Below, piece after piece: positions 1 through 7,115 of a DNA stretch of 64,000 nt (positions are counted from its first letter, which is position 1; the number at the start of each line of letters is the position of its first letter). Source of the DNA: Roseicella sp. DB1501 (lineage in GTDB: Bacteria; Pseudomonadota; Alphaproteobacteria; Acetobacterales; Acetobacteraceae); assembly GCF_013112485.1 (NCBI RefSeq), contig NZ_JABFHG010000010.1, positions 186,001 to 250,000 on the forward strand. Direction: 5' to 3'. The notes under the pieces are model-generated. The model saw only the letters and a list, made by a program, of their open reading frames with translations, searched no databases and had not been told where the DNA came from. A program made the position numbers and the translations under genes.

Positions 1-383
1 TCGCAGACGATGTCGTAGCGCGGGATCAGCGCCTCCGCCGTGGCGGCGTCGAGACGGGTCGCATGCACCTCGACCCGCACCTCCGGGTTGAGTCCTGCAA
101 GGGTCTCCGCGGCGCTCTCGGCCTTGTTGCGGCCGAGCCGGGCGGTGCTGTGGATCACCTGCCGCTGCAGGTTGGAGAGCTCCAGCGCGTCGTGGTCGAC
201 GAGGCCGAGCGTGCCGATCCCGGCCGCGGCGAGGTAGAGGGCGAGCGGCGCGCCGAGCCCGCCGGCGCCGATGATCAGCACCCGCGCAGCGCGCAGCTTT
301 GCCTGGCCGATGGCGCCGACATCCTGCAGCAGGATGTGCCGCGAATAGCGCTGCAGTTCGGCTTCGGTGAAATCGAGGTCCAT
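1..383 (-). CDS. ThiF/MoeB/HesA-family adenylyltransferase (partial)
   Basis: This is the N-terminal part of an E1-like enzyme that adenylates the C-terminus of a ubiquitin-like sulfur-carrier protein (MoaD or ThiS type) for molybdopterin or thiamine synthesis. The start MDLDFTEAELQRYSRHILL carries the family's opening RYSRHI motif. The nucleotide-binding loop IIGAGGLGAPLALYLAAAG follows at about residues 37-55, then the VDHDALELSNLQRQ segment that contacts ATP and magnesium. The gene runs off the left edge, so the CxxC zinc motifs and catalytic Cys cannot be checked. The start lies 32 bp below the dut stop on the same strand, so the two are probably co-transcribed. MoeB, ThiF and a generic HesA-type protein cannot be separated from this fragment. 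Confidence 0.85.
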   Translation of the reverse strand, partial: MDLDFTEAELQRYSRHILLQDVGAIGQAKLRAARVLIIGAGGLGAPLALYLAAAGIGTLGLVDHDALELSNLQRQVIHSTARLGRNKAESAAETLAGLNPEVRVEVHATRLDAATAEALIPRYDIVC

Positions 384-415
384 GGCGGCGATATGGGGCG
401 CGAACGGGCGCTGTG

Positions 416-883
416 CTACCGGTGCCCGGTCGAGCCGAAGCCGCCGGCGCCGCGCTCGGACGGGGCGGTGAACTCCTCCACCACCGCGAAATCCGGCCGC
501 AGCACCGGCACGAAGAGGAGCTGCGCGAAGCGGTCGCCGGGGGCGAGGCGGATCGGCGGCGTGCCTGGCCCGTTGCGGTTCCAGGCGCTGACCATGATCG
601 GGCCGGTATAGTCGGGGTCGATCAGCCCGACGAGATTGCCCATCACCAGCCCCTGCCGGTGGCCCATGCCGGAGCGCGGCAGCACCAGGGCGGCGAGGCC
701 GGGATCGGCCATGTGCAGGGCGAAGCCGGCGGAGATCAGCGCCGGCGGCGCGCCGGGCGCGAGCTCGACCGGCGCGTCCAGGCAGGCATGCAGGTCGATC
801 GCCGCCGCCATGGCGGATTGGTAGCGCGGCAGGCCCCAGCCGCGCAGCCGCTCGTCCAGGATCTTCAGCTCGACCGCCGGCAT
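416..883 (-). CDS. dut: deoxyuridine 5'-triphosphate nucleotidohydrolase (dUTPase)
   Basis: Hydrolyses dUTP to dUMP and pyrophosphate, which keeps uracil out of DNA and supplies dUMP for thymidylate synthesis. The 155-residue product has the trimeric dUTPase motifs: motif 1 around SAMAAAIDLHA (residues 23-33), motif 2 LPRSGMGHRQG (69-79), motif 3 with the catalytic aspartate in GLIDPDYTG (86-94), and the C-terminal glycine-rich arm ERGAGGFGSTG (143-153). The ATG at 883 is chosen because GAGGGG precedes it at proper spacing. An in-frame ATG 15 bases upstream (898) would add five residues and lacks such a site. Motif 1 begins SAM-A rather than the more usual AGA-G, a mild variation. Confidence 0.95.
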   Translation of the reverse strand: MPAVELKILDERLRGWGLPRYQSAMAAAIDLHACLDAPVELAPGAPPALISAGFALHMADPGLAALVLPRSGMGHRQGLVMGNLVGLIDPDYTGPIMVSAWNRNGPGTPPIRLAPGDRFAQLLFVPVLRPDFAVVEEFTAPSERGAGGFGSTGHR

Positions 884-935
884 CGCCGCACCCCTCATGT
901 CCCGGCAGGCCTTGCGCCCGGAAACGCGGTGCCGG

Positions 936-2090
936 TCAAGCCCCGGCCGGCGCACCCTCCCGCAGCCGGCCGAGCCGGAGGAAGCCGATCCCGTGCCGCG
1001 TGCCGCCGTCGCCGGTGGCGAGGTCGGCCAGCACCTCCCCCACCACGCTGCAGAATTTGTAGCCATGGCCGGAGCAGGGCGAGGCCAGCACCACCTGGGG
1101 ATGCGCCGGATGGTGGTCGAGCAGGAAATGCTCGTCCGGCGTGTTGGTGAACATGCAGGCGCGCAGCGCCATGGTCGGGCCGGTGCCCTGCGGGAAATAG
1201 CGCCCGGCGAAGGCGCGCAGCAACGCCTCGTCCTCGGCATCCACCTCGCGCCGCATGGACTCGGCGGGCATGGTCTCGCCTCGGTGGTGGTAGCGGCCGA
1301 ATTTGAAGCCCGGCACCTCGACCACCGGGAAGCCGTAGTAGCGTCCCTCCTCCGCTTCCAGGTTGAAGACCGGGAAGCGCTCCGGGGTGAAGAGCTCGGG
1401 CGCCTGCGGCTGCAGCCAGGCCAGCACCTGCCGCTCCGGCACGGCGAGGCCCCGCAGCAGCGGCGCCAGATCGGCCATCCAGGCGCCGGCGGTCAGCACC
1501 AGCCGCCCGGCCTCGTAGCGGGCGCGATCGGTGGTGACGACCACCCCCTCGCCTCCCGGTCGCGCCTCCCAGCCCAGCACCCGCTCGCGGGCATGGATCT
1601 CGGCGCCCGCGGCCTGGGCGGCGCGGACATGCGCGACGATGGCGCGCTCGCTCATCACATAGCCGCCCTCGGGCTGGAAGACGCAGCGCATGTTGGGCGG
1701 CAGGGCGTAGCCGGGATGCCGCTCGTTCACCTCGGCGCCGGTCAGCACCGCATGCGGCAGGCCGTGCAGCCGGGCCGAGGCGAGCGCGCCCTGGAAGACC
1801 TCGCCATCCTCCGGCCCGCCATCGAGCGAGCCATGGGTGAACAGCACCCGCTCCCCGGTCGCCGCCTCCAGCTCCCGCCACAGCGCATAGGCGCGGCGAA
1901 GCAGCGGCACATAGGCCGGGTCCTCGTAATAGGGCAGGCGGATGATGCGGGTGACGCCATGCGAGGAGCCCATGGCGTGCGGGATGTCGAAGCGCTCGAT
2001 CCCGAGCACGCGCTGGCCGCGCCGGGCGAGCTGCCAGGCGGCGGCGCTGCCCATGCCGCCGATGCCGACCACGATGACGTCGAACGCCAT
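936..2090 (-). CDS. FAD-dependent oxidoreductase, monomeric sarcosine oxidase / N-methyltryptophan oxidase type
   Basis: Probably oxidises a secondary amine or N-methyl amino acid, producing H2O2. The dinucleotide-binding motif VIVVGIGGMGSAAAW is at residues 5-19 and the acidic residue ending the second strand is in IERFD. Cys312 in ACMFTNTPDEHF matches the cysteine that carries covalent FAD in monomeric sarcosine oxidase, and Lys263 in GFKFGRYHH matches its oxygen-activating lysine. The 384-residue length fits the family. The ATG at 2090 has GGGGGAG just upstream. The substrate cannot be read from sequence: sarcosine, N-methyltryptophan and pipecolate enzymes share these features. Confidence 0.85.
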   Translation of the reverse strand: MAFDVIVVGIGGMGSAAAWQLARRGQRVLGIERFDIPHAMGSSHGVTRIIRLPYYEDPAYVPLLRRAYALWRELEAATGERVLFTHGSLDGGPEDGEVFQGALASARLHGLPHAVLTGAEVNERHPGYALPPNMRCVFQPEGGYVMSERAIVAHVRAAQAAGAEIHARERVLGWEARPGGEGVVVTTDRARYEAGRLVLTAGAWMADLAPLLRGLAVPERQVLAWLQPQAPELFTPERFPVFNLEAEEGRYYGFPVVEVPGFKFGRYHHRGETMPAESMRREVDAEDEALLRAFAGRYFPQGTGPTMALRACMFTNTPDEHFLLDHHPAHPQVVLASPCSGHGYKFCSVVGEVLADLATGDGGTRHGIGFLRLGRLREGAPAGA

Positions 2091-2153
2091 GGCACTCCCC
2101 CGATCCGCCGCCCGGCATTCTGCCATGCCGGCGCGGCCTGGCGAGGGACGGCG

Positions 2154-2315
2154 TCAACCGGCCAGGGCGCCCGGAACACGGGCCGTGAGACGGGCCTGCG
2201 CGGCGCGGCGCCGGCCCTCGGCATCGTCCCGCCCCCAGCCGAGCTGCGCCCAGAGCCCGGATATCGCGGGGATGTCCTCCGGCATGATCGCCTGCCGGAT
2301 GTGCAGGCCGGTCAT
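2154..2315 (-). CDS. small ORF translationally coupled to coaBC; GNAT-like N-terminus, possible remnant
   Basis: A 53-codon ORF whose ATG (2315-2313) overlaps the coaBC TGA (2314-2312) as ATGA, the arrangement of translationally coupled genes. The product starts MTGLHIRQAIMPEDIPAI and continues SGLWAQLGWG. This resembles the first strand and helix of GNAT acetyltransferases (IRxAxxxDxxAI), but the reading frame ends at residue 53, before any acetyl-CoA-binding motif. It may be a genuine small protein, or the remains of a GNAT gene that once followed coaBC. No other gene occupies the 221 bp between coaBC and the flavoenzyme gene. Confidence 0.45.
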   Translation of the reverse strand: MTGLHIRQAIMPEDIPAISGLWAQLGWGRDDAEGRRRAAQARLTARVPGALAG

Positions 2316-3562
2316 GGCCGCGCCGCCCGATCCGCTCCACCGAGCCTCGCCGCGATCCGCGCCGCGAGCCGCGTCGCCACCTCGTCCTTCGGCAGCTCCG
2401 GCCAGTCCTCCACGCCCTCGGCGGTGACGATGTGGACGGTGTTGCGCGCCCCGCCCATCACCTCGCCCGAGACGTCGTTGGCGACGATCCAGTCGCAGCC
2501 CTTGCGCCGCCGCTTCTCGATCGCATGCGCCACCACCTGCTCGGTCTCGGCGGCGAAGCCGATGACGAGGCGCGGCCGCATCGCATGCCGGGCGATGGTC
2601 GCCAGGATGTCCGGGTTCAGCGCCATCTCCAGCACCGGCGCGCCGGCCCCCGGCTCCTTCTTCATCTTCTGCCCGGCCGCCCGCGCCACCCGCCAGTCGG
2701 CGACGGCGGCGGCCATGACGGCGATCTCGGCCGGCAGCGCCGCCTCGCAGGCGGCGAGCATCTCGCGCGCGGATTCGATGCGGCAGGTGACGAGGCCGGG
2801 CGGGTCGGGCAGCGCGGTCGGGCCGCTCACCAGCGTCACCCGGGCGCCGAGCGCGGCGAGCGCGGCGGCGATGGCATAGCCCTGCCGGCCGCTGCTGCGG
2901 TTGGCGATGTAGCGCACGGGGTCGATCGGCTCATGCGTCGGCCCGGCGGTGACCAGCGCGTGCCGCCCGGCGAGCGGTTGGTTGAGCGCCCGTTCGACCG
3001 ACGGGGCGGCTGGCGGGGCGGCCGGCGGGGCGAGCAGCGCCGCGACGGCGGCCAGGATCTCCTCCGGCTCGGCCAGGCGTCCCGGCCCGCTCTCCGGCTC
3101 GGCCATGGCGCCCACCCCCGGGCCGACCACCCGCACGCCGCGCGCCGCGAGCCGCGCCATGTTGTCCCGCGTCGCCGGATGCTCCCACATCGCCGGGTTC
3201 ATCGCCGGGGCGACGAGGACGGGCGCGCGCGTCGCCAGCAGCACGGTGGTGGCGAGGTCGTCCGCCAGCCCCTGCGCCATCCGCGCCAGCAGGTCGGCCG
3301 AGGCGGGCGCCACCAGGACGAGGTCGGGCAGCCGCGCCAGGCGGATATGGCCGATCTCCGCCTCGGCGGCCCAGAGATCGTCATGCACGCGCTGCCCGGT
3401 GAGGCCGGCCAGCGCCTCCCTGGTCACGAAGCGGGCGCCGCCGGCGGTGAGGATGGCGGTCACCGTGGCGCCCGCCTTGCGCAGCAGGCGCACCAGCTCG
3501 AGCGCCTTGTAGGCGGCGATGCTGCCCGAGACGACGAGCAGGATGTGGCGATCGGTCAGCAT
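2312..3562 (-). CDS. coaBC: bifunctional phosphopantothenoylcysteine decarboxylase / phosphopantothenate-cysteine ligase
   Basis: Catalyses two consecutive steps of coenzyme A synthesis. The N-terminal CoaC half (about 1-175) is a flavoprotein with the opening ILLVVSGSIAAYKA, catalytic His72 in EIGHIRLAR and the substrate-binding APAMNPAMW at about 118-126. The C-terminal CoaB half (about 195-416) begins HALVTAGPTHEPIDPVRYI, followed by NRSSGRQG, and has a CTP-site lysine in QKMKKEPGAG. The clamp segment reads GAMAEPESGPGR (151-162), where E. coli Dfp has an ACG with a functional cysteine, so that cysteine is absent here. Length (416) is normal. The stop overlaps the start of a 53-codon ORF. 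Confidence 0.95.
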   Translation of the reverse strand: MLTDRHILLVVSGSIAAYKALELVRLLRKAGATVTAILTAGGARFVTREALAGLTGQRVHDDLWAAEAEIGHIRLARLPDLVLVAPASADLLARMAQGLADDLATTVLLATRAPVLVAPAMNPAMWEHPATRDNMARLAARGVRVVGPGVGAMAEPESGPGRLAEPEEILAAVAALLAPPAAPPAAPSVERALNQPLAGRHALVTAGPTHEPIDPVRYIANRSSGRQGYAIAAALAALGARVTLVSGPTALPDPPGLVTCRIESAREMLAACEAALPAEIAVMAAAVADWRVARAAGQKMKKEPGAGAPVLEMALNPDILATIARHAMRPRLVIGFAAETEQVVAHAIEKRRRKGCDWIVANDVSGEVMGGARNTVHIVTAEGVEDWPELPKDEVATRLAARIAARLGGADRAARP

Positions 3563-3572
3563 CGGCGCGCGA

Positions 3573-4451
3573 TCAGACCGGCCGCTCGCCCTTGACCGTC
3601 ACCCGGTTGCCGTAGCGCCGGTGCGGCCAGTAGTCCCACATCGCGCGGTGCTGGGCGCAGCGGTTGTCCCAGAAGGCGACCGAGTTCGGCTGCCAGCGGA
3701 AGCGGCACTGGAACAGCGGGTTCTCCATGTGCTGGTAGAGATAGCCGAGGATGCCGTCGCTCTCGTCGCGCGGGATGCCGAGGATATGCGTCGTGAAGCC
3801 GCGATTCACGTAGAGCGCCTTGCGCCCCGTCACCGGATGCGTGCGCACCACCGGATGCACCGCCTTCGGGTAGCTCGGCTTGTCGGCGACGCCCTCCCTG
3901 GCGAACATCCCGCGATAGACATGCTCGCCGCTATGCTCGGCGGTGAGCCCGTCGAGATAGGCCTTCATCCGGTCGGACAGCGCATCATAGGCCGCATACA
4001 TGCTGGCGAAGAGCGTATCGCCGCCGGCGGGCGGGCATTCGCGGATGTAGAGGATGCTGCCCATCGGCGGGTATTCGTCGCAGGAGACGTCGGAATGCCA
4101 GCCCTCGCCATTGGCGCGGACCGAATTCTCGTCGGCCTTGATGATCATCAGCTCCGGGTGCCCCGGCTCGTGCGGCGCCGCCGGGTGCAGGTGCAGCTCG
4201 CCGAATTTCCGGCCGAAATCGAGGTGCTGCCGCTGCGTCATTTGCTGGTCGCGGAAGAAGATGACCAGGTGCTCGGCCAGCGCCCGGTGGATCTCCTCCA
4301 TCTGGTGGTTGGTCGGCGCGGCGAGGTCGACGCCGCCGATCTCGGCGCCGATCAGCGGCGTCAGGCGGTCGATGCGGATGGTCTCGTAGGGCCGGCCGGC
4401 CTCCAGCTGGGCCTTGATGCGAGGGCCGTTGAGGGCGCTGAGCGAGGACAT
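3573..4451 (-). CDS. TauD/TfdA-family 2-oxoglutarate-dependent dioxygenase
   Basis: An Fe(II)/2-oxoglutarate dioxygenase of the taurine/alpha-ketoglutarate-dependent family, 292 residues. The facial triad is visible as H-x-D in GEGWHSDVSCDEYPP and a distal histidine in RCAQHRAMWDYW. The following arginine in PHRRYGNRVTV is the usual 2-oxoglutarate carboxylate ligand. The ATG at 4451 follows AAGGAAG. The stop is 10 bp from the coaBC start, but the functions look unrelated. No sulfonate ABC transporter is next to it, so taurine is not favoured as substrate; other sulfonates, chlorophenoxy acids or small carboxylates are equally possible. Confidence 0.88.
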   Translation of the reverse strand: MSSLSALNGPRIKAQLEAGRPYETIRIDRLTPLIGAEIGGVDLAAPTNHQMEEIHRALAEHLVIFFRDQQMTQRQHLDFGRKFGELHLHPAAPHEPGHPELMIIKADENSVRANGEGWHSDVSCDEYPPMGSILYIRECPPAGGDTLFASMYAAYDALSDRMKAYLDGLTAEHSGEHVYRGMFAREGVADKPSYPKAVHPVVRTHPVTGRKALYVNRGFTTHILGIPRDESDGILGYLYQHMENPLFQCRFRWQPNSVAFWDNRCAQHRAMWDYWPHRRYGNRVTVKGERPV

Positions 4452-4626
4452 GGCGGTCTTCCTTGCCGGGACGTGCGTCGAGCGGGAAGCTAGCCTGCCC
4501 CCAACCCGGCTGGAAGCGGGCGCCGTCGCGCCCCGGCGGCGGGCTCGCCGACCCGCGGCGCGGCGCATTTGCAGCCGGCGGTCCCGGGCATCGTCCTGGC
4601 CTCCCGTTCCCGGCCCGGAGACCCGC

Positions 4627-4947
4627 ATGAGCGCCGCGCTCGCCACCCTGCTCCTCTGTCAGCTCGCCGGCGAGATCCTGGTGCGGGCGCTGCACCTGCC
4701 GGTGCCCAGGCCGGTGCTCGGCATGGCGCTGCTCGTCGCCAGCCTCGTCCTGCGCGGCCGGGCGCCGCCGCCCGCCCTCGGCGCGGCCGCCGATGCGCTG
4801 CTCGGCAATCTCGGCCTGCTCTTCGTGCCGGCCGGAGCCGGGGTGATGCTCTACCGGCACGCTCTTCGCAATGTTTTCCACCGAGCGCCGCCACTGGGCA
4901 CCGCCACCGGGCGGCTGGCGCAGGCGCTGCTGCGCCGGCTCGGCTGA
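4627..4947 (+). CDS. LrgA/CidA-family holin-like membrane protein with an abnormal C-terminal third
   Basis: The first ~78 residues match the LrgA/CidA family of small membrane proteins linked to murein hydrolase export and metabolite transport: LLLCQLAGEILVRALHLPVP, GMALLV, then LGNLGLLFVPAGAGVML. Beyond VML the expected third and fourth hydrophobic helices are missing and the sequence becomes HALRNVFHRAPPLG before a family-like tail, GRLAQALLRRLG. A Trp-Ala-Pro stretch resembling the lost helix (RRHWAP) appears in the +1 frame near 4895, which suggests frameshifts or a small deletion. At 106 residues it is shorter than usual. The downstream partner lrgB is clearly broken, so this gene is probably decaying too. 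Confidence 0.6.
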   Translation: MSAALATLLLCQLAGEILVRALHLPVPRPVLGMALLVASLVLRGRAPPPALGAAADALLGNLGLLFVPAGAGVMLYRHALRNVFHRAPPLGTATGRLAQALLRRLG

Positions 4948-4957
4948 GGGTCTGGCG

Positions 4958-5122
4958 ATGCCGGAACTGGCCGAGATCCGGGTCTATCTCGCCCGCGACC
5001 CGCTGGCGGCGCTGACCGCAATGTCACGGCCGGCGCCTTCAGCGGCCTCGCCACGGGGCTGAACGCGCTGGCGACGGCCCCTGCTGCTGCCGCTGCTCTG
5101 GCGGTTGCTGGCGGGCGGTTGA
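4958..5122 (+). pseudogene. remnant of LrgB/CidB (large internal deletion plus frameshift)
   Basis: The first 21 codons read MPELAEIRVYLARDPLAALTA, a typical LrgB/CidB N-terminus. In the next frame the sequence then jumps to NVTAGAFSGLATGLNALAT, which resembles the protein's C-terminal end. A further one-base shift near 5083 would restore LLLPLLWRLLAGG and a TGA at 5120-5122. LrgB proteins are about 230 residues long, so roughly 180 codons are gone. Start and end are both still recognisable in the right order behind lrgA, which indicates an internal deletion and not a random resemblance. No functional product is expected. Confidence 0.7.
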
Positions 5123-5184
5123 TCACGCGGAGCGGAACGCCCGGCACCGACGCGGCGTCGAAGGGGCAGCAACAGGAGGGCGCA

Positions 5185-5406
5185 ATGACCGCGAACCGTT
5201 CCACGCTGGAAGAGCGCATCCGCGACCGGGCCTACCATCTCTGGGAGGCGGAGGGTCGGCCCGAGGGGCGGGCGGAGGCGCATTGGGCGCTGGCCAGCCG
5301 CCTCGAGGCGGAGAGCGAGGCCGAGCTCGACGAGATGGGCCGCGAGAGCTTCCCGGCCAGCGACCCGCCGGGCAACACGCCGCAGACCGGCATCGGCCGC
5401 GGCTGA
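5185..5406 (+). CDS. DUF2934-family small protein
   Basis: A 73-residue protein with the DUF2934 core EERIRDRAYHLWEAEGRPEG, in which an initial helix is followed by the RAYxLWxxxGxPxG signature, then AEAHWALASRLE. The C-terminal part ends RESFPASDPPGNT, a phrase common in short alphaproteobacterial proteins. The function of the family is unknown. The ATG at 5185 has AGGAGGG a few bases upstream. It is strongly charged, without signal peptide or membrane segment. It stands between the lrgB remnant and a gamma-carbonic-anhydrase-like gene, with no evident functional tie to either. Confidence 0.85.
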   Translation: MTANRSTLEERIRDRAYHLWEAEGRPEGRAEAHWALASRLEAESEAELDEMGRESFPASDPPGNTPQTGIGRG

Positions 5407-5464
5407 GGCGGCGGTTTCCGCGGCCGGGCGAAGGGTTCTATGACGGGGCGGAGGAGGATGCCGC

Positions 5465-5995
5465 ATGCCCATCTACGCCCTGAACGACGTCGCGCCGCGC
5501 CTGCCGCCGGCGGGCCGCTACTGGGTGGCGCCGGATGCCCATGTCATCGGCCGGGTGACGCTCGGCGAGGATGTCGGGGTCTGGTTCGGCGCCGTCATCC
5601 GCGGTGACAACGAGGAGATGGCGATCGGCGCCCGCAGCAACATTCAGGAGGGGGTGATGCTGCATTCCGATGCCGGGACGCCGCTGACCGTGGGATCGGA
5701 GGTGACGGTCGGCCACCACGCCATCCTGCATGGCTGCACCATCGGTGATTGCTCGCTGATCGGCATGGGGGCGACGGTGCTGAACCGGGCGCGGATCGGC
5801 CGCTTCTGCATCGTCGGCGCCAATGCGCTGGTGACCGAGGGCAAGGAATTCCCCGACTACTCGCTCATCGTCGGCAGCCCGGCCAAGCTGGCGCGGACCC
5901 TCGATCCCGGCATCGAGGCCGAGTTGCGCCGTTCCGCCACGCATTACGTGACGAAGTGGCAGGCCTTCGCCGCCGGGCTGCGGGTGGTGGGCTGA
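5465..5995 (+). CDS. gamma-carbonic anhydrase-like hexapeptide-repeat protein (YrdA/CaiE/PaaY family)
   Basis: A 176-residue left-handed beta-helix protein. Hexapeptide turns run from about residue 20 to 130, for example IGRVTLGEDVGVWFGAVIRG and IGARSNIQEG. The metal-binding histidines of the gamma-carbonic anhydrase fold are present in GVMLHSD and VGHHAILHG. Homologues bind zinc or iron; some have carbonic anhydrase activity and others are probable acyl or thioester enzymes. The length matches bacterial YrdA/PaaY proteins and is shorter than archaeal Cam. It is followed after about 105 bp by an unrelated dehydrogenase gene. Confidence 0.9.
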   Translation: MPIYALNDVAPRLPPAGRYWVAPDAHVIGRVTLGEDVGVWFGAVIRGDNEEMAIGARSNIQEGVMLHSDAGTPLTVGSEVTVGHHAILHGCTIGDCSLIGMGATVLNRARIGRFCIVGANALVTEGKEFPDYSLIVGSPAKLARTLDPGIEAELRRSATHYVTKWQAFAAGLRVVG

Positions 5996-6100
5996 TCCCT
6001 CGCCGGGGGGCGTCGCCGGCGAGCCGCCCTTGCCGGCCTGTCCCGCGGCGGCCCGGCGCGGCACAGTCGGCATGACGGTGATCCAGGGAGGGACGCACCC

Positions 6101-7042
6101 ATGACCGACGATATCGGCTTCCTCGGCCTCGGCTCCATGGGCGGGCCGATCGTGGCGCGGCTCGCCGCCTGGGCAAGGGAGGGGGCGGCGGGCCAGGGCC
6201 GCCGCATCCTGGTCCACGACGTGCGGCCGGAGGCAATGGCGCAGGCCGCCGCCGCCGGGGCGGTGCCGGTCAGGGGCGGCGCGCGGGAGCTCGGCGCCCG
6301 CTGCCCGCTGGTCCTCGCCTGCCTGCCCGGCACGGCGATCTCGGAGGCGGTGGCCCTGGGCGAGGACGGCGTCGCCTCCGCCCCCGGCCATGCGCTCCGC
6401 ACCTATGTCGAGATGTCGACCATCGGCGGCGAGGCGATCCGCCGCATCGCCGCCGGGCTGGCGGCGCGCGGGGTCGCGCTGGTCGACAGCCCGATCAGCG
6501 GCGGCGCGATCGGCGCGCGGACCGGGGTGCTGGCGGTGATGGCGGCCGGCGCGCCGGCGGCGATCGCGGCCGCCCGGCCGGTGCTGGAGGTGGTGGGCAA
6601 CCGCGTCTTCACGGTGGGCGAGGCGCCCGGCCTCGGTCAGGCGATGAAGCTCGCCAACAACCTGCTCTCCCTCGCCGGCATGGTGCTGACCGCCGAGGCG
6701 CTCTCGCTCGGCGCCAAAGCGGGGCTCGACCCGGCGCTGATGTGCGAGGTGATCAATGCCGGCACCGGGCGCAACAGCTCGACCGAGTCCAAGTATCCGC
6801 GGGCGGTGCTGACCGGGCGCTTCGATGTCGGCTCCACCAACCGCATCGCCCATAAGGACATGGCGCTGGCCATGGCGGAATGCGCCGCCCTCGGCGTGCC
6901 GGCGCCGCTCACCGGTCTGGCGCGGGAGATCTGGGCGATGACCGAGGCGGCGCAGGGCGCGCAGGCCGACATGACGACGGTGGCGAAGCTCTACGAGGGC
7001 TGGACCGGCGCGCCGCTGCGGGCGCAGGGCGCGACGGACTGA
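6101..7042 (+). CDS. NAD(P)-dependent beta-hydroxyacid dehydrogenase (3-hydroxyisobutyrate dehydrogenase family)
   Basis: A 313-residue enzyme of the 3-hydroxyisobutyrate/tartronate-semialdehyde reductase family. The N-terminal Rossmann motif is GFLGLGSMGGPIVARLA (residues 6-22). The substrate-binding VDSPISGGAIGARTG occupies about 128-142, and the catalytic-lysine region QAMKLANNLL lies near 180-189. The C-terminal helical domain has KDMALAMAECAALGVPAP. A GGGAGGGA site precedes the ATG. The 20-odd residues between the first beta-alpha unit and ILVHD are longer than usual, containing GAAGQG. The precise hydroxyacid is unknown. It converges with the nitronate-monooxygenase-like gene. Confidence 0.88.
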   Translation: MTDDIGFLGLGSMGGPIVARLAAWAREGAAGQGRRILVHDVRPEAMAQAAAAGAVPVRGGARELGARCPLVLACLPGTAISEAVALGEDGVASAPGHALRTYVEMSTIGGEAIRRIAAGLAARGVALVDSPISGGAIGARTGVLAVMAAGAPAAIAAARPVLEVVGNRVFTVGEAPGLGQAMKLANNLLSLAGMVLTAEALSLGAKAGLDPALMCEVINAGTGRNSSTESKYPRAVLTGRFDVGSTNRIAHKDMALAMAECAALGVPAPLTGLAREIWAMTEAAQGAQADMTTVAKLYEGWTGAPLRAQGATD

Positions 7043-7050
7043 CCGCCGCC

Positions 7051-7090
7051 CCCGTTGCCCTGCCGCGGCTTCGCCGAGACAGGCTTCAGG
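7051..7090. repeat. half copy of the gene-3'-end hairpin repeat
   Basis: The segment TTGCCCTGCCGCGGCTTCGC with an imperfect complementary arm lies between two convergent genes. It matches the distal hairpin of fuller copies at 28033-28122, 54955-55057 and 56849-56943. Here the stem CTGCCGCGGC/GCCGAGACAG has two mismatches, and the proximal hairpin and TAG edge of the full element are missing. It may still act as a weak bidirectional terminator. Confidence 0.55.
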
Positions 7091-7115
7091 CCAGCGGCGA
7101 CGTCGTGAGGCGTTT

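Noticed and set aside
897-2879. 660-codon + strand frame opposite the sarcosine-oxidase-like gene and coaBC
   Set aside because: It covers two real genes on the - strand, with no ribosome site and only low-complexity Arg/Ala/Gly text.
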